Source: a virus
Length of the DNA stretch: 49,884 bases
Direction: 5' to 3' (one strand)
Virus record (IMG/VR): IMGVR_UViG_3300022690_001394
Coordinates: 1-49,884 of that record
The notes beneath the pieces are model-generated. The model had not been told where the DNA came from. It saw nothing but the letters and a program-made list of their open reading frames with translations, and searched no databases. The position numbers were made by a program, and so were the translations under genes. Shown one piece after another: positions 7,621-15,386 of the stretch (positions within the stretch are counted from its first letter, which is position 1; each line of letters starts with the position of its first letter).

Positions 7621-10600
7621 TTAGAATCTAAATGTAATCTTACCGTTCACACTATCTGATTCAGAATGATGACTTAGTTCTTTGGCATAATCGAAGTCCA
7701 GAGTAACTTTATCTGTTAGTTTGTATTCAATACCAATTGTAGCTCTGAAACTATCAGCATCACGGGCTATACCATCTTGTGAGAAGTTACCGTATTCAGT
7801 AAAGGCTTCACCAGTGGTTTGTGAGTCAAGCAGTTCATGCATCCAGGCACCTGAAACACTAACACCTAGTTTTTGGAATTGCTTAACAAGCTTTACACCA
7901 AGTTCTGTTTCTAGACTATCTTGATCAAAGGCTTTCAGACCGTTTTCTGCATTCTCACGCATTTCATCGAATTGGACAAACGAATAACGAACACCGGCAA
8001 ATGGTTTGATTTCTAGATTATCAGTTTTGATTGTCCATTCAGCCCGGTATGATGCGAACATTTCACTTGAATCAAATGCCTGGACATCATCACCAGTATT
8101 ATGATAACTGGCATATCCTAGCATTGCTTTGTGTCTAAGATTGCCCTGGTCCATCATCATATAGAGATTCAAACCAAAACCGATAGATTCAATATCTGTA
8201 TGAACATCATCATCATTAACCGTTGATGTGTAATCAGTATATGTTGCGCTTAGACCAAATGTTGTATCATTAAACAGTTTATCTACACCAGCAGCAAATT
8301 CTGTTCCGTGGCCATCGATGCCATGATTGCCGTGGCCATCTAGTGAATCATCACTGAAGTAGACATCACCCCAGATATTCAAACCGTTATTATCGCGCAT
8401 ATGCCCAGCACTCAAACGATCAAACATTTGATTAACCCGGTTGCTAATCAGGTTTAGATTGCTTGTTGCAAGTGATGCATACTCTAATTTGTTTAGTGTA
8501 TCCATGAATGCATCAACATCATTCCAACTTTCGAAGCTGTAAATAGCACTTCTTAGATTCAATGATTTATCTAGATCAGTAATTTTTGCACTGTAATTCT
8601 TTGCTACTTGATAAGGTAGCAATTCTGATTTAGGTTTTTCTTCAACTGGATGAATTACGATAGGTGCATCATCATCATCATCATCATTACTTACAATAGG
8701 TGCTCCAGTAGTACCATCATCATTTACTGTATAACCGCGGCTAGCCATAGCATCAGCGTGTAATGCTGTTCCTACATTACCATCATCAGTTACTGTAGTA
8801 GTTGAATTAGCTGCTTGTGCTTGTGCTGCTGCTTGTGTTGCGGCGGCGGCTGCTGTTTCTCGTTCAGCTGATGCTGTTTGTGCTGCTGCTGCTGGATTTG
8901 AAGATGGAAAACCTAATGATGCTTGTGTTAACCACCAATCAATTTGGCCTTTTGTACCAGAAAATACATTGTGATATGCATCCCTGCTTAAATGAATGAT
9001 ACCATTTACTTTATCAACACTTTCAATACCGTAGTAATCAGAGTAATAATCAATATTCCAATCAAATTGATCAAGGCTTATATTGCCATCAAAAAGATTG
9101 ATTTCTAAGTTGGCCAAAGGTTTTTCAACAAATTCTGGTGTATAACCATCATCTTCAATCCATTTTGTTTTCTCAAGTAAATGAAGTTTAGCACCTGTTT
9201 CAATAGTTGCTGTTCCTTTTACGTCGATAGTATCATAACTTACACGTTGGTAAAGAAATAAATCACCGATTTCACCAGATACTTTTTTTAATCTAGTCCT
9301 GTATCCTTGACCGGCATATGAACCATCTGGGTTATATATGCTTTCAACACCTTCATGCATATCATCCCAATAGCCGACGCGATCATCTTCATCATTTATT
9401 GGATTTGATGGTGTATAATTAGGCTCTGAATAGCGTACTTCCATTACAAGACCTGAACCGGCTTCTATGGTTAAGTTGTTCACAGTTAGCTTTTCGAATT
9501 CTTTACGGTCGTATATTACTACAGCTGGATTTGTATCAAGTTTTAATGCTGGTCTATCCCAATAAAAATTAGGTACAGTTCCAGCATCATAATCATTTCT
9601 ATACGGATTTAACAAACTGTTACCAGTAAGAGTAATATTAGCATCACCCCAGCCACCAGCGCCGGTATTGATGTAGGCATTACTATGAGCAACAATTTCA
9701 GTTCGTGGATAGTTCGAATTTTGGGCATCATTTACAACATTAAAATAATGTTTACCGCCATCGACCATAATATAAGACCAATTTGTTAAACGAGAATTTT
9801 TGAATTGAATACCCTCACTTTGAAGTGATAAAATTGAAAGGGCTTGTGAATTACCAGTAAATTCAATATCACCTTGATATGAACCAGTACCTTGAAGTGT
9901 TAAATTACCCTCTGAACGAACTGATCGACCAGCATCTAATGTTGTAGCCAAACTCATTATCATACCGTTATTGTGAATCGTTCCACCTTGCGTTAAATAA
10001 ATAGCTGCTTTATCTTGTGAGAGAATCGTATTTTCATTAGTAATCGTTATTGGATTATTGGCTAAGATTGCATTATTTTTACCACTAATAATACCAGTAT
10101 AATAATTATTAATAGTAACAGCTTGATTAGCATTTGATACATAAACACCTACACCATTACTACTTATATTACCTTCATTATGAATCGTAAAACCATTTAA
10201 TAATAAACTATTACCACTTTCAGTATCAATTTGTACACCAATTGAATTACCAAAAATATAACTATCATACCAATTATTTAATTGGCCATTAATACCAACC
10301 ATTTTAAGCGCGGTAATATAATTATTAGTAATACCACCCCAATTTTCAATCGTTAATAAACTCATATTAGTATTACTTTTTGCGTATAGCCCAAATTCAA
10401 AATTCGCCGAAATTGTATTATCAGGATTATTATAATATTTGCCTAGAACATTCTCTATTTGAACAGCTGTATAATTACCAAATATTGTACTATTATTTTC
10501 AACATTACTTCCTGGTGCCCAATATATTGCTGGGAGAGCACCAATAGCATCATATTTTATGATTGATTGTGTTGGTGGTCCTGAATTACCTCCATATGGT

Positions 10601-10686
10601 ACTGAATCACCTGCATGTGCATTAAATGCTAATACAGCTGCTAGCGTTAGGATTGTTTTTTTAATTGCTTTTGTAAACTTTTTCAT
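7621..10686 (-). CDS. Autotransporter (type Va secretion), 1021 aa
   Basis: Signal peptide (MKKFTKAIKKTILTLAAVLA, cleavage likely after NAHA), beta-helix-type passenger, an Ala/Gln/Thr-rich linker, a run of six Asp encoded by a TCA-type trinucleotide repeat, then a C-terminal barrel almost the same as that of the 908-aa neighbour and also ending in GKITFRF. The two genes are clearly tandem paralogues whose passengers have diverged while the barrel DNA stays similar, which hints at gene conversion or recent duplication with passenger exchange. The gene has its own shared-type promoter, leader and terminator. Outer-membrane display on the host cell is the expected role. Confidence 0.8.
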   Translation of the reverse strand: MKKFTKAIKKTILTLAAVLAFNAHAGDSVPYGGNSGPPTQSIIKYDAIGALPAIYWAPGSNVENNSTIFGNYTAVQIENVLGKYYNNPDNTISANFEFGLYAKSNTNMSLLTIENWGGITNNYITALKMVGINGQLNNWYDSYIFGNSIGVQIDTESGNSLLLNGFTIHNEGNISSNGVGVYVSNANQAVTINNYYTGIISGKNNAILANNPITITNENTILSQDKAAIYLTQGGTIHNNGMIMSLATTLDAGRSVRSEGNLTLQGTGSYQGDIEFTGNSQALSILSLQSEGIQFKNSRLTNWSYIMVDGGKHYFNVVNDAQNSNYPRTEIVAHSNAYINTGAGGWGDANITLTGNSLLNPYRNDYDAGTVPNFYWDRPALKLDTNPAVVIYDRKEFEKLTVNNLTIEAGSGLVMEVRYSEPNYTPSNPINDEDDRVGYWDDMHEGVESIYNPDGSYAGQGYRTRLKKVSGEIGDLFLYQRVSYDTIDVKGTATIETGAKLHLLEKTKWIEDDGYTPEFVEKPLANLEINLFDGNISLDQFDWNIDYYSDYYGIESVDKVNGIIHLSRDAYHNVFSGTKGQIDWWLTQASLGFPSSNPAAAAQTASAERETAAAAATQAAAQAQAANSTTTVTDDGNVGTALHADAMASRGYTVNDDGTTGAPIVSNDDDDDDAPIVIHPVEEKPKSELLPYQVAKNYSAKITDLDKSLNLRSAIYSFESWNDVDAFMDTLNKLEYASLATSNLNLISNRVNQMFDRLSAGHMRDNNGLNIWGDVYFSDDSLDGHGNHGIDGHGTEFAAGVDKLFNDTTFGLSATYTDYTSTVNDDDVHTDIESIGFGLNLYMMMDQGNLRHKAMLGYASYHNTGDDVQAFDSSEMFASYRAEWTIKTDNLEIKPFAGVRYSFVQFDEMRENAENGLKAFDQDSLETELGVKLVKQFQKLGVSVSGAWMHELLDSQTTGEAFTEYGNFSQDGIARDADSFRATIGIEYKLTDKVTLDFDYAKELSHHSESDSVNGKITFRF

Positions 10687-10741
10687 TGTCTTGGTTCCTT
10701 TTTGGGTTTGTTTTTGTGTTAGTGAATCTAACTACATTATT

Positions 10742-10769
10742 AAAGTACACCCTATTTTAATCAATGCAA
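10742..10769 (-). promoter_or_regulatory. Shared-type promoter, copy C
   Basis: TTGCAT (10769-10764), 16 bases, TACTTT (10747-10742). AGTGTACT precedes the -35 box and GTGTACTT overlaps the -10 box 25 bases later, forming a direct repeat. It drives the 1021-aa autotransporter. Confidence 0.7.
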
Positions 10770-10790
10770 GTACACTTAGATAAAAAGATT

Positions 10791-10821
10791 AAAAAAAATA
10801 CCTGGAATGTTTAGTTCCAGG
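10791..10821 (-). terminator. Rho-independent terminator after the zinc-ribbon gene
   Basis: CCTGGAA and TTCCAGG arms enclose a 7-base loop, with eight consecutive A on the plus strand next to it (T run on the minus strand). It ends the transcript of the small gene at 10828-10989 just before promoter copy C. Confidence 0.75.
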
Positions 10822-10827
10822 CATTGA

Positions 10828-10989
10828 TTAAGCGTTTTCTTTAAGCTTATTTTTCATTTCAAAATTCAAACAGGCATTACAAACGACTTCATTTTTCCCA
10901 AACCAATTACGCCCAGGAATATAGTAACAGATCTTATTACAGATTGTACATAATCCTTTCTTTAACTGGCCCTTTTTCCCATTTCCCAT
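10828..10989 (-). CDS. Small zinc-binding protein, 53 aa
   Basis: Two Cys pairs (LCTICNKIC and VVCNACLNF), about 20 residues apart in a basic protein, form a probable zinc ribbon. The ATG is 12 bases after the ParB/Srx-like gene and the reading frame ends directly before a terminator, so it is the last gene of that operon. Possible roles are nucleic-acid binding or regulation; no partner can be named. Confidence 0.6.
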   Translation of the reverse strand: MGNGKKGQLKKGLCTICNKICYYIPGRNWFGKNEVVCNACLNFEMKNKLKENA

Positions 10990-11001
10990 GATTTTTTCCC
11001 T

Positions 11002-12120
11002 TTATTTGTTTATGATATAATTAAGATCTGAAGCCTTAACTTGATCACCAAAAATAGCCCGATCCAGATAAAGATTCGCTGCAAATTTATCAATTTTCTT
11101 ACCGTTTCCCCGGTTTATCATGTTACCTAATCTGGTACTACGTTTCATTATTTGTGTCACTGCGTGATCCACATCTTCTAGTCTATGAATTTTCCGTGTA
11201 GCTGCACAAATTAAATAACCTATTATTGTATCATTATATATTACCACTGGATAAGTATCATTCAACGTTCTTTTACGGGCATGGTGATCTGGTACGTCTT
11301 GTTTTAGATGTGCTTCGAATAATCTTCGGCGTTCGATTAATTCATTCAAGTATTGCAAAACAACACCTATTCCAGGAATCAAATTAGCACATTGATTCAT
11401 TTTCAATTTACTTATTTTAGGAACCGCTAATCTAGTATCTTTTCTGGCCAATCTATTATATTCACCCCAGACATGTTCATAGCTCCAATCCTCCATCCAG
11501 CTATCTATATCATCAACATGCTCAATCAATGAATATAGAACAAATGATAGTACAGCATAATTTTTTCTTGGAAATACGTTCTTTAATCCTGTTTCAATTT
11601 GTGCAGTTTTTACTAATTCTGCAATTAATTTACCATAGGCTAAATCAGTATTTGTTAATGTATTAATTCGTGTGTGTGCAATACCACTATTAATATTTTG
11701 ATATAATGTTAAAAATTCTTTTTCATCCACTATTTTAATAACGACTTCCTTATTCCAATGCCGGTTTAGTTTATCACTAGCCGCTAACTGACATAATGCA
11801 CTTAAACGATGACTACCATCAACTGTCATTAAGCATTTCTTTTTCTTATCATAAATCATTGATAAAATGCCCAAACTATTATAATCAAATTCATTAGCCA
11901 ATCTATCAATATGTGATTGTGTTAAACCTTTTGCGCCGCGATTCTTTTCATAATAACCAATTAGCCCATTATTAACAACACTTAATAGTTCTTTAAGTGT
12001 TATGATATGAAGTCCTATTTTCTTCAATTTTGTAAATGTACTTTTATATGTTGTATAGTCTTTATGATCATCAAGTATACTATTGTAATGATTAAATTCA
12101 GCTATTACCTTTTTTTGCAT
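11002..12120 (-). CDS. ParB/Srx-fold (DGQHR/DUF6551-like) protein, 372 aa
   Basis: The motif VDGSHRLSAL at about residue 118, preceded by GLTQSHIDRLANEFDYNSLG, is the pattern of phage proteins with a ParB/sulfiredoxin-like fold (DGQHR, DUF6551-like), where a conserved D-G-x-H-R lines a nucleotide-binding pocket. The rest is helical, with basic patches near the C-terminus. The start has AAGGGTACAACAA before ATG. In a plasmid-like phage it could help partition or control DNA modification, but there is no ParA-type ATPase next to it and I cannot decide between these. It is longer than a bare ParB N-terminal domain. Confidence 0.55.
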   Translation of the reverse strand: MQKKVIAEFNHYNSILDDHKDYTTYKSTFTKLKKIGLHIITLKELLSVVNNGLIGYYEKNRGAKGLTQSHIDRLANEFDYNSLGILSMIYDKKKKCLMTVDGSHRLSALCQLAASDKLNRHWNKEVVIKIVDEKEFLTLYQNINSGIAHTRINTLTNTDLAYGKLIAELVKTAQIETGLKNVFPRKNYAVLSFVLYSLIEHVDDIDSWMEDWSYEHVWGEYNRLARKDTRLAVPKISKLKMNQCANLIPGIGVVLQYLNELIERRRLFEAHLKQDVPDHHARKRTLNDTYPVVIYNDTIIGYLICAATRKIHRLEDVDHAVTQIMKRSTRLGNMINRGNGKKIDKFAANLYLDRAIFGDQVKASDLNYIINK

Positions 12121-12157
12121 TTGTTGTACCCTTTGTTTTGTTTTTGTATCCCTAATT

Positions 12158-12274
12158 CTAACGATATAGAATTGTAAGAATATGAATTAAAATCCCAGTT
12201 TGTACTATTGTAAGAAGTGTAAGCAATATAAGCCAGATTAAGGTTACATTACTTTTTTGTGGTTCTTGTGTCAT
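12158..12274 (-). CDS. Small single-pass membrane protein, 38 aa
   Basis: A short polar N-terminus is followed by one membrane segment (TLIWLILLTLLTIVQTGILI). The start ATG lies inside the end of the HNH nuclease gene and is preceded by GGGAAAAAGC. It is one of several tiny membrane proteins in the accessory region, and its function is unknown. Confidence 0.5.
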   Translation of the reverse strand: MTQEPQKSNVTLIWLILLTLLTIVQTGILIHILTILYR

Positions 12275-12623
12275 GCTTTTTCCCAGTAGTTCTAAATGCA
12301 TTAATCTTTATTTTCCAGTATTCCGCTAATTCATCATCAAGTATAACTCCCTGGTTATCTGCAAATCGATGATGTGTTTCACATAGTGGAATTAGATTTG
12401 TTTCCAGCCAAAATATTTCAGGATTACTTACTGCATCCCGGATATGGTGAACGCTTGTTGATGGTTGTTCACATGCTTCTGGATTTTGGCAAACTACCCA
12501 GCGGCTACGAATTGTTTTTGATAGTTGTCGCCAGCGCTCAGATTGTCGCATAATAAGCAAACGCTTAGTTTGAGCTATTATAAATTTGCTTCTGGGCCTA
12601 TAGAGTGAATTAAAATTTTTCAT
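12249..12623 (-). CDS. HNH endonuclease, 124 aa
   Basis: CQNPEAC, then SVHHIRDAV, then LIPLCETHHRFAD: a Cys pair, the HH of the catalytic strand and the C-x-x-H-H of the helix, the usual order of the HNH metal-finger nuclease. Phages often place such a nuclease beside the terminase for packaging; here it lies far from it, among accessory genes. The ATG at 12623 overlaps the end of the upstream gene; an in-frame start at 12644 is also possible but falls deeper inside that gene. It could be a packaging cofactor, a homing-type nuclease or a nuclease acting with the ParB/Srx-like gene. Confidence 0.75.
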   Translation of the reverse strand: MKNFNSLYRPRSKFIIAQTKRLLIMRQSERWRQLSKTIRSRWVVCQNPEACEQPSTSVHHIRDAVSNPEIFWLETNLIPLCETHHRFADNQGVILDDELAEYWKIKINAFRTTGKKHDTRTTKK

Positions 12624-12993
12624 TAATAAATTCCATATCTTCATGCATCCATTTCAGGCATTTTTCAATATCAAATCCTTGTTGTCTATATTTCAGGAAT
12701 TGTTTAAAAAGTAGCATATCAAGATCTAATTCATATGAATCAATTTCACCTTCTGGTTCGCTTTCCTGGAATGGTGAATTTCGATGTTCCATAGCATTAC
12801 CATAGATGACATCCAAGATCATACTATCATCGCGTATATCTTTAATTTTACCAGTAAATTCAAATGCCTGATTCTGTTCATCAAAAGCAACAATTGTAAT
12901 TATACTTCCCGACTGCAAATTGACTTCCCTTTCAATTAACTTATCCCTGAAAATTGTTCGGCGGTATGAATCTGAAACTACTTGAGTGCTCAC
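12610..12993 (-). CDS. Hypothetical 127-aa protein with GTG start
   Basis: I do not recognise this protein. The N-terminal half may form a small beta-barrel (SGSIITIVAFDEQNQAFEFT) and the C-terminal half is acidic and helical. The GTG start lies inside a 12-base inverted repeat (12954-13030) that also includes a GGAACC/GGTTCC hairpin, so translation may depend on RNA folding. It overlaps the HNH gene at its 3' end and is probably co-translated with it. Confidence 0.55.
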   Translation of the reverse strand: MSTQVVSDSYRRTIFRDKLIEREVNLQSGSIITIVAFDEQNQAFEFTGKIKDIRDDSMILDVIYGNAMEHRNSPFQESEPEGEIDSYELDLDMLLFKQFLKYRQQGFDIEKCLKWMHEDMEFINEKF

Positions 12994-13030
12994 ATAAGCA
13001 CCGGAACCAAGGTTCCAGACCGCCGAACAA
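12954..13030. repeat. GC-rich 12-bp inverted repeat around a start codon
   Basis: TTGTTCGGCGGT (12954-12965) and ACCGCCGAACAA (13019-13030) are perfect inverted copies, 53 bases apart. Between them lies GGAACC-AA-GGTTCC. No T run follows on either strand, so this is not a terminator. The right position for a translational switch or a protein-binding site ahead of the 127-aa gene. Confidence 0.75.
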
Positions 13031-13073
13031 GAAATACCATATAGCCCAAAAATTAATTATTACAAACGTTTTT

Positions 13074-13253
13074 TTAATTTACTTCAAAAAGTTCATGAAT
13101 CTTAATTTGCTTATTTTGGAGTCGTTTTTTCAACTTATCCAAATTTAATTCTGTTGCTAATGGGCTTAATAATTTAAAACAACTTTGGCACTTACCATGC
13201 TTGGAAAGTGCTAAATTGCATTTACAATAATCTTTATTTTTTAATATATTCAT
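13074..13253 (-). CDS. Small Cys-rich protein, 59 aa
   Basis: The protein reads C-x-C then C-x-x-C (DYCKCNLALSKHGKCQSCF) near the N-terminus, a likely zinc-binding unit, followed by a basic coiled-helix tail. The start overlaps the end of the ribbon-helix-helix-like gene by 20 bases in another frame. The 80 bases after its stop contain no gene. The function is unknown. Confidence 0.5.
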   Translation of the reverse strand: MNILKNKDYCKCNLALSKHGKCQSCFKLLSPLATELNLDKLKKRLQNKQIKIHELFEVN

Positions 13254-13527
13254 CTGAGTTATTTTTTAAGCAATATTCCATCATGCTATTAAGGATCATA
13301 CTTTTTGTTTTTGCTTCATCATCATTTTCTTTTGACAGTTTAACAAGATGTTTTAAAAATATAGTATTGGTTCCTGACAAATAAACCGCTGTTTTATGTT
13401 TTTTTTCTGCAAATGCGGGTGTCTTTGGCCCTGTTCTTACTTGTTTAATTGCTGGTACAAATAGCATTTCGATTAATTCTTTATCAGTTATAACCAATTC
13501 TGCTACGCGTTCCTTATGTGTTTTCAT
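13234..13527 (-). CDS. Possible ribbon-helix-helix regulator, 97 aa
   Basis: The C-terminal half has a short strand (KTAVYLSGTN), a helix (FLKHLVKLSKEN) and a second helix (KTKSMILNSMMEYCLKN), as in CopG/Arc-type DNA-binding dimers; the first 40 residues are an extra helical arm. It is preceded by AAAGGGATTATAAG and lies downstream of promoter copy D, which carries the palindrome AGTATACT next to both promoter boxes. It is therefore a good candidate for the regulator of the shared promoters, but this is inference. Confidence 0.5.
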   Translation of the reverse strand: MKTHKERVAELVITDKELIEMLFVPAIKQVRTGPKTPAFAEKKHKTAVYLSGTNTIFLKHLVKLSKENDDEAKTKSMILNSMMEYCLKNNSDEYIKK

Positions 13528-13547
13528 CTTATAATCCCTTTCTGATC

Positions 13548-13568
13548 TTATGCTTTAATTCCTTTCAT
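13548..13568 (-). CDS. Possible 6-codon leader peptide
   Basis: The shared leader (GGAACTAAGGAA before ATG) is followed by codons for M-K-G-I-K-A and a stop, 21 bases before the ribbon-helix-helix-like gene. It may be the remains of the cassette's original start, or a leader that affects the next gene's translation. Confidence 0.25.
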   Translation of the reverse strand: MKGIKA

Positions 13569-13587
13569 TTCCTTAGTTCCTGAATTT

Positions 13588-13615
13588 ACAGTATACTTTT
13601 ATTTTTTTATTGCAA
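13588..13615 (-). promoter_or_regulatory. Shared-type promoter, copy D
   Basis: TTGCAA (13615-13610), 16 bases, TACTGT (13593-13588). Both boxes are preceded by the perfect palindrome AGTATACT, which makes this copy the most symmetrical of the seven. It drives the ribbon-helix-helix-like gene. Confidence 0.65.
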
Positions 13616-13620
13616 GTATA

Positions 13621-13710
13621 CTATGATATTAAATATATTATATAAGCAACTGCAAATTTTAATCCAAAGGTCAAAATCATAGCTACTATTATTATTAATA
13701 TTGCATCCAT
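13621..13710 (-). CDS. Membrane microprotein, 29 aa
   Basis: The whole protein is one membrane segment (AILIIIVAMILTFGLKFAVA). It starts with the shared leader (AAAGGAACCAGGAAA before ATG), which argues that it is really translated. Its end reaches the palindrome of promoter copy D. The function is unknown. Confidence 0.5.
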   Translation of the reverse strand: MDAILIIIVAMILTFGLKFAVAYIIYLIS

Positions 13711-13734
13711 TTTCCTGGTTCCTTTGGGGTTATC

Positions 13735-13878
13735 CTAGTTATTGCTGTGACATGGAAAATGTCTTAAAGTATTCATCTGGCACAAAAATGTTCTCCTTTC
13801 CAATGTTATGACTGTTGGTGGTGCAACTTTGATAATCAATCGCGGGTGGAATATTGTTAAACGTGGTTCTTTTTTCAT
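13735..13878 (-). CDS. Small basic protein, 47 aa
   Basis: It starts with the shared leader (AAAGGAACCAAGATC before ATG). The product is rich in R, K, H and P with no recognised domain. It belongs to a row of five small genes (13621-14711), each with the same leader, read from promoter copy E. Confidence 0.45.
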   Translation of the reverse strand: MKKEPRLTIFHPRLIIKVAPPTVITLERRTFLCQMNTLRHFPCHSNN

Positions 13879-13904
13879 GATCTTGGTTCCTTTGGGTTAC
13901 TGGG

Positions 13905-14114
13905 TTATTTAATCAGGTTATCAATGATTGGTCCGATATTCACAAAATGACGAAATGTTTTGCACCACACCAGATTAAATTTTTCCATATAACGAATCAT
14001 TTGTTCTTTGGTGGCTAGAGGGAAATCTTTTTGAAATTCTTTAAGTGGGATTTCACTTTCATAAAATTTCAGTATTCCGTGATCGATAATTTCTAATGTA
14101 ACATTAACTTTCAT
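13905..14114 (-). CDS. Hypothetical 69-aa protein
   Basis: Shared leader (AAGGAACCAGGAAA before ATG). The first 20 residues look like a beta-hairpin (KVNVTLEIIDHGILKFYESE), followed by helices. No signal peptide and no known family. It is one of a series of leader-linked small genes. Confidence 0.55.
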   Translation of the reverse strand: MKVNVTLEIIDHGILKFYESEIPLKEFQKDFPLATKEQMIRYMEKFNLVWCKTFRHFVNIGPIIDNLIK

Positions 14115-14140
14115 TTTCCTGGTTCCTTGTGGGTGTATTG

Positions 14141-14410
14141 TTAAGCTGTTTTTACAGCATTGAATTTATAATTGTAATCATCTGCATTGGTGATTGTGTA
14201 CCCTTCCCTGATAAGTTTAGCAATGCGTTTTTTATTGTTAGCGGTTCTATCCATTTTGAAATGGAATTCTGGTAGATCCAGAGCAAAGAATTTTTTGTAA
14301 GTCATTTCTTTACCACAAATGATTTTACCTGCTGCTGAATAAACAAAGATCATTACATCATTTTGGAATGTTACACTGTATGATTTTTTCATTATGACTG
14401 TTTTTTTCAT
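14141..14410 (-). CDS. Hypothetical 89-aa protein
   Basis: Shared leader (AAAGGAACCAGAACA before ATG); a second in-frame ATG lies seven codons on. Mixed strand/helix with a basic C-terminus; no signal peptide, no recognised family. Lies in the promoter copy E unit. Confidence 0.55.
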   Translation of the reverse strand: MKKTVIMKKSYSVTFQNDVMIFVYSAAGKIICGKEMTYKKFFALDLPEFHFKMDRTANNKKRIAKLIREGYTITNADDYNYKFNAVKTA

Positions 14411-14474
14411 TGTTCTGGTTCCTTTGGGTTTGAGGTCAACGGATTTTAAGTCCGTTGTGTCTGCCCCGTTTTTG

Positions 14475-14711
14475 TTAAATAAAAAATTTGCTTGGTGTGT
14501 CCATCAATTCGATTTCTTCAGTTTCCAACCACTGCATAAATTTTTCAGGATTGCGGCGTTCTAGTTCGTCCATTAACCAACAGCGAACAACAGGGACACT
14601 ATCACCATCTATTTTATTGGTTAATTCGAATGATTCACACAGTTTTTTAAGTGACAAATTTTGGATTAATTTGATTGCTGTGTTTTCGAGATTTTTGGCT
14701 TTGCTATTCAT
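14475..14711 (-). CDS. Hypothetical 78-aa protein
   Basis: It is the first gene after promoter copy E, with the shared leader (AAGGAACCAAGAAA before ATG). The product is acidic and helical, with WLMDELERRNPEKFMQWLE near the C-terminus. I do not recognise it. Confidence 0.6.
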   Translation of the reverse strand: MNSKAKNLENTAIKLIQNLSLKKLCESFELTNKIDGDSVPVVRCWLMDELERRNPEKFMQWLETEEIELMDTPSKFFI

Positions 14712-14752
14712 TTTCTTGGTTCCTTGTTTGTTGTTTCATTCTCTACATAATT

Positions 14753-14780
14753 ACAGTACACCCCAATTGGAACATTGCAA
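14753..14780 (-). promoter_or_regulatory. Shared-type promoter, copy E
   Basis: TTGCAA (14780-14775), 16 bases, TACTGT (14758-14753), with the palindrome AAGTGCACTT running into the -35 box. It drives the row of small genes that ends at 13621. Confidence 0.7.
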
Positions 14781-14801
14781 GTGCACTTTTAATAAAACTA
14801 T

Positions 14802-14831
14802 AAAAAAACCCGGTTCAATTAAGAACCGGGT
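14802..14831 (-). terminator. Rho-independent terminator after the pseudopilin unit
   Basis: ACCCGGTTC and GAACCGGGT arms (14808-14816, 14823-14831) are followed on the minus strand by seven T. It ends the transcript from promoter copy F just before promoter copy E begins. Confidence 0.9.
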
Positions 14832-14860
14832 AGCTGTAGCGCAACTATTGTTGGTTAACA

Positions 14861-15238
14861 TTATCCACCTAAATATTGAATATGTTGTTCAATTGCTGAA
14901 ACACTTTTTCGTCTTATATGTTTTTTCTTTGCTCTGTTTTTACGAATTTGTGTTTCTGCCTTTTGAATCATTTCATCTATAACTGTTGGTAAGTCCTTCC
15001 CTTGTGATTTAGCCATGATGTGAACTTTGCGACCTTTAACCACCATTTCGCCGCTGAATGTGCCTTTCTGATGGCGTAAAACGATTCTGGTTGATGTTAG
15101 ATGTGGAAACTCTTGTTCCAGGGTTCGCAGTTGACTGAATGTTTCATTACTTACAGTTTTGTATAAGAAGAAATGTTTTGCTGTGATTATCTTTTTCATT
15201 TTCTTGGTTCCTTGTTTGTTAAAGAATATTTTTTTCAT
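14861..15238 (-). CDS. Hypothetical protein with duplicated start leader, 125 aa
   Basis: The shared leader occurs twice in a row here: once before the ATG at 15238 and again, 39 bases on, before the ATG at 15199. The first 13 residues (MKKIFFNKQGTKK) are therefore a translated leader, and the 112-aa form from 15199 may be the main product. The protein is basic, has a central beta region (TRIVLRHQKGTFSGEMVVKG) and a lysine/arginine-rich helix near the C-terminus, features that might suit a nucleic-acid or envelope binder. Last gene of the pseudopilin unit. Confidence 0.55.
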   Translation of the reverse strand: MKKIFFNKQGTKKMKKIITAKHFFLYKTVSNETFSQLRTLEQEFPHLTSTRIVLRHQKGTFSGEMVVKGRKVHIMAKSQGKDLPTVIDEMIQKAETQIRKNRAKKKHIRRKSVSAIEQHIQYLGG

Positions 15239-15257
15239 TGTCTTGGTTCCTATTTTG

Positions 15258-15386
15258 TTAAAGAATTATTGGTTTGATTATGTGAAACTTTGCTAGTCCT
15301 ACTAGCCCTATTGCGACCCAGAACAGTATTGTTTGACCAATAATTTTAAGTTCTGTAACTTGTTTTTGAGAAAGTTCGAAATACAT
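15258..15386 (-). CDS. Small membrane protein, 42 aa
   Basis: Polar N-terminal helix followed by a single membrane segment (TILFWVAIGLVGLAKF). The start codon overlaps the stop of the pseudopilin gene as TAATG, so it is translationally coupled to it. A partner of the pseudopilins in the inner membrane is possible. Confidence 0.55.
   Translation of the reverse strand: MYFELSQKQVTELKIIGQTILFWVAIGLVGLAKFHIIKPIIL

Noticed and set aside
8660-8690. Trinucleotide (TCA)n repeat in the second autotransporter as a phase-variation switch
   Set aside because: Gain or loss of whole triplets would only change the number of Asp residues and would not shift the frame.
13750-13810. A 14-codon frame starting at GTG after a strong AAAGGAGAAC site inside the 47-aa gene
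   Set aside because: It overlaps a gene with the shared leader in another frame; the good site may be chance and nothing else supports it.
14488-14982. A 164-codon open frame on the plus strand
   Set aside because: It runs against promoter copy E, the terminator at 14802-14831 and two minus-strand genes with the shared leader, so it is a chance opening.
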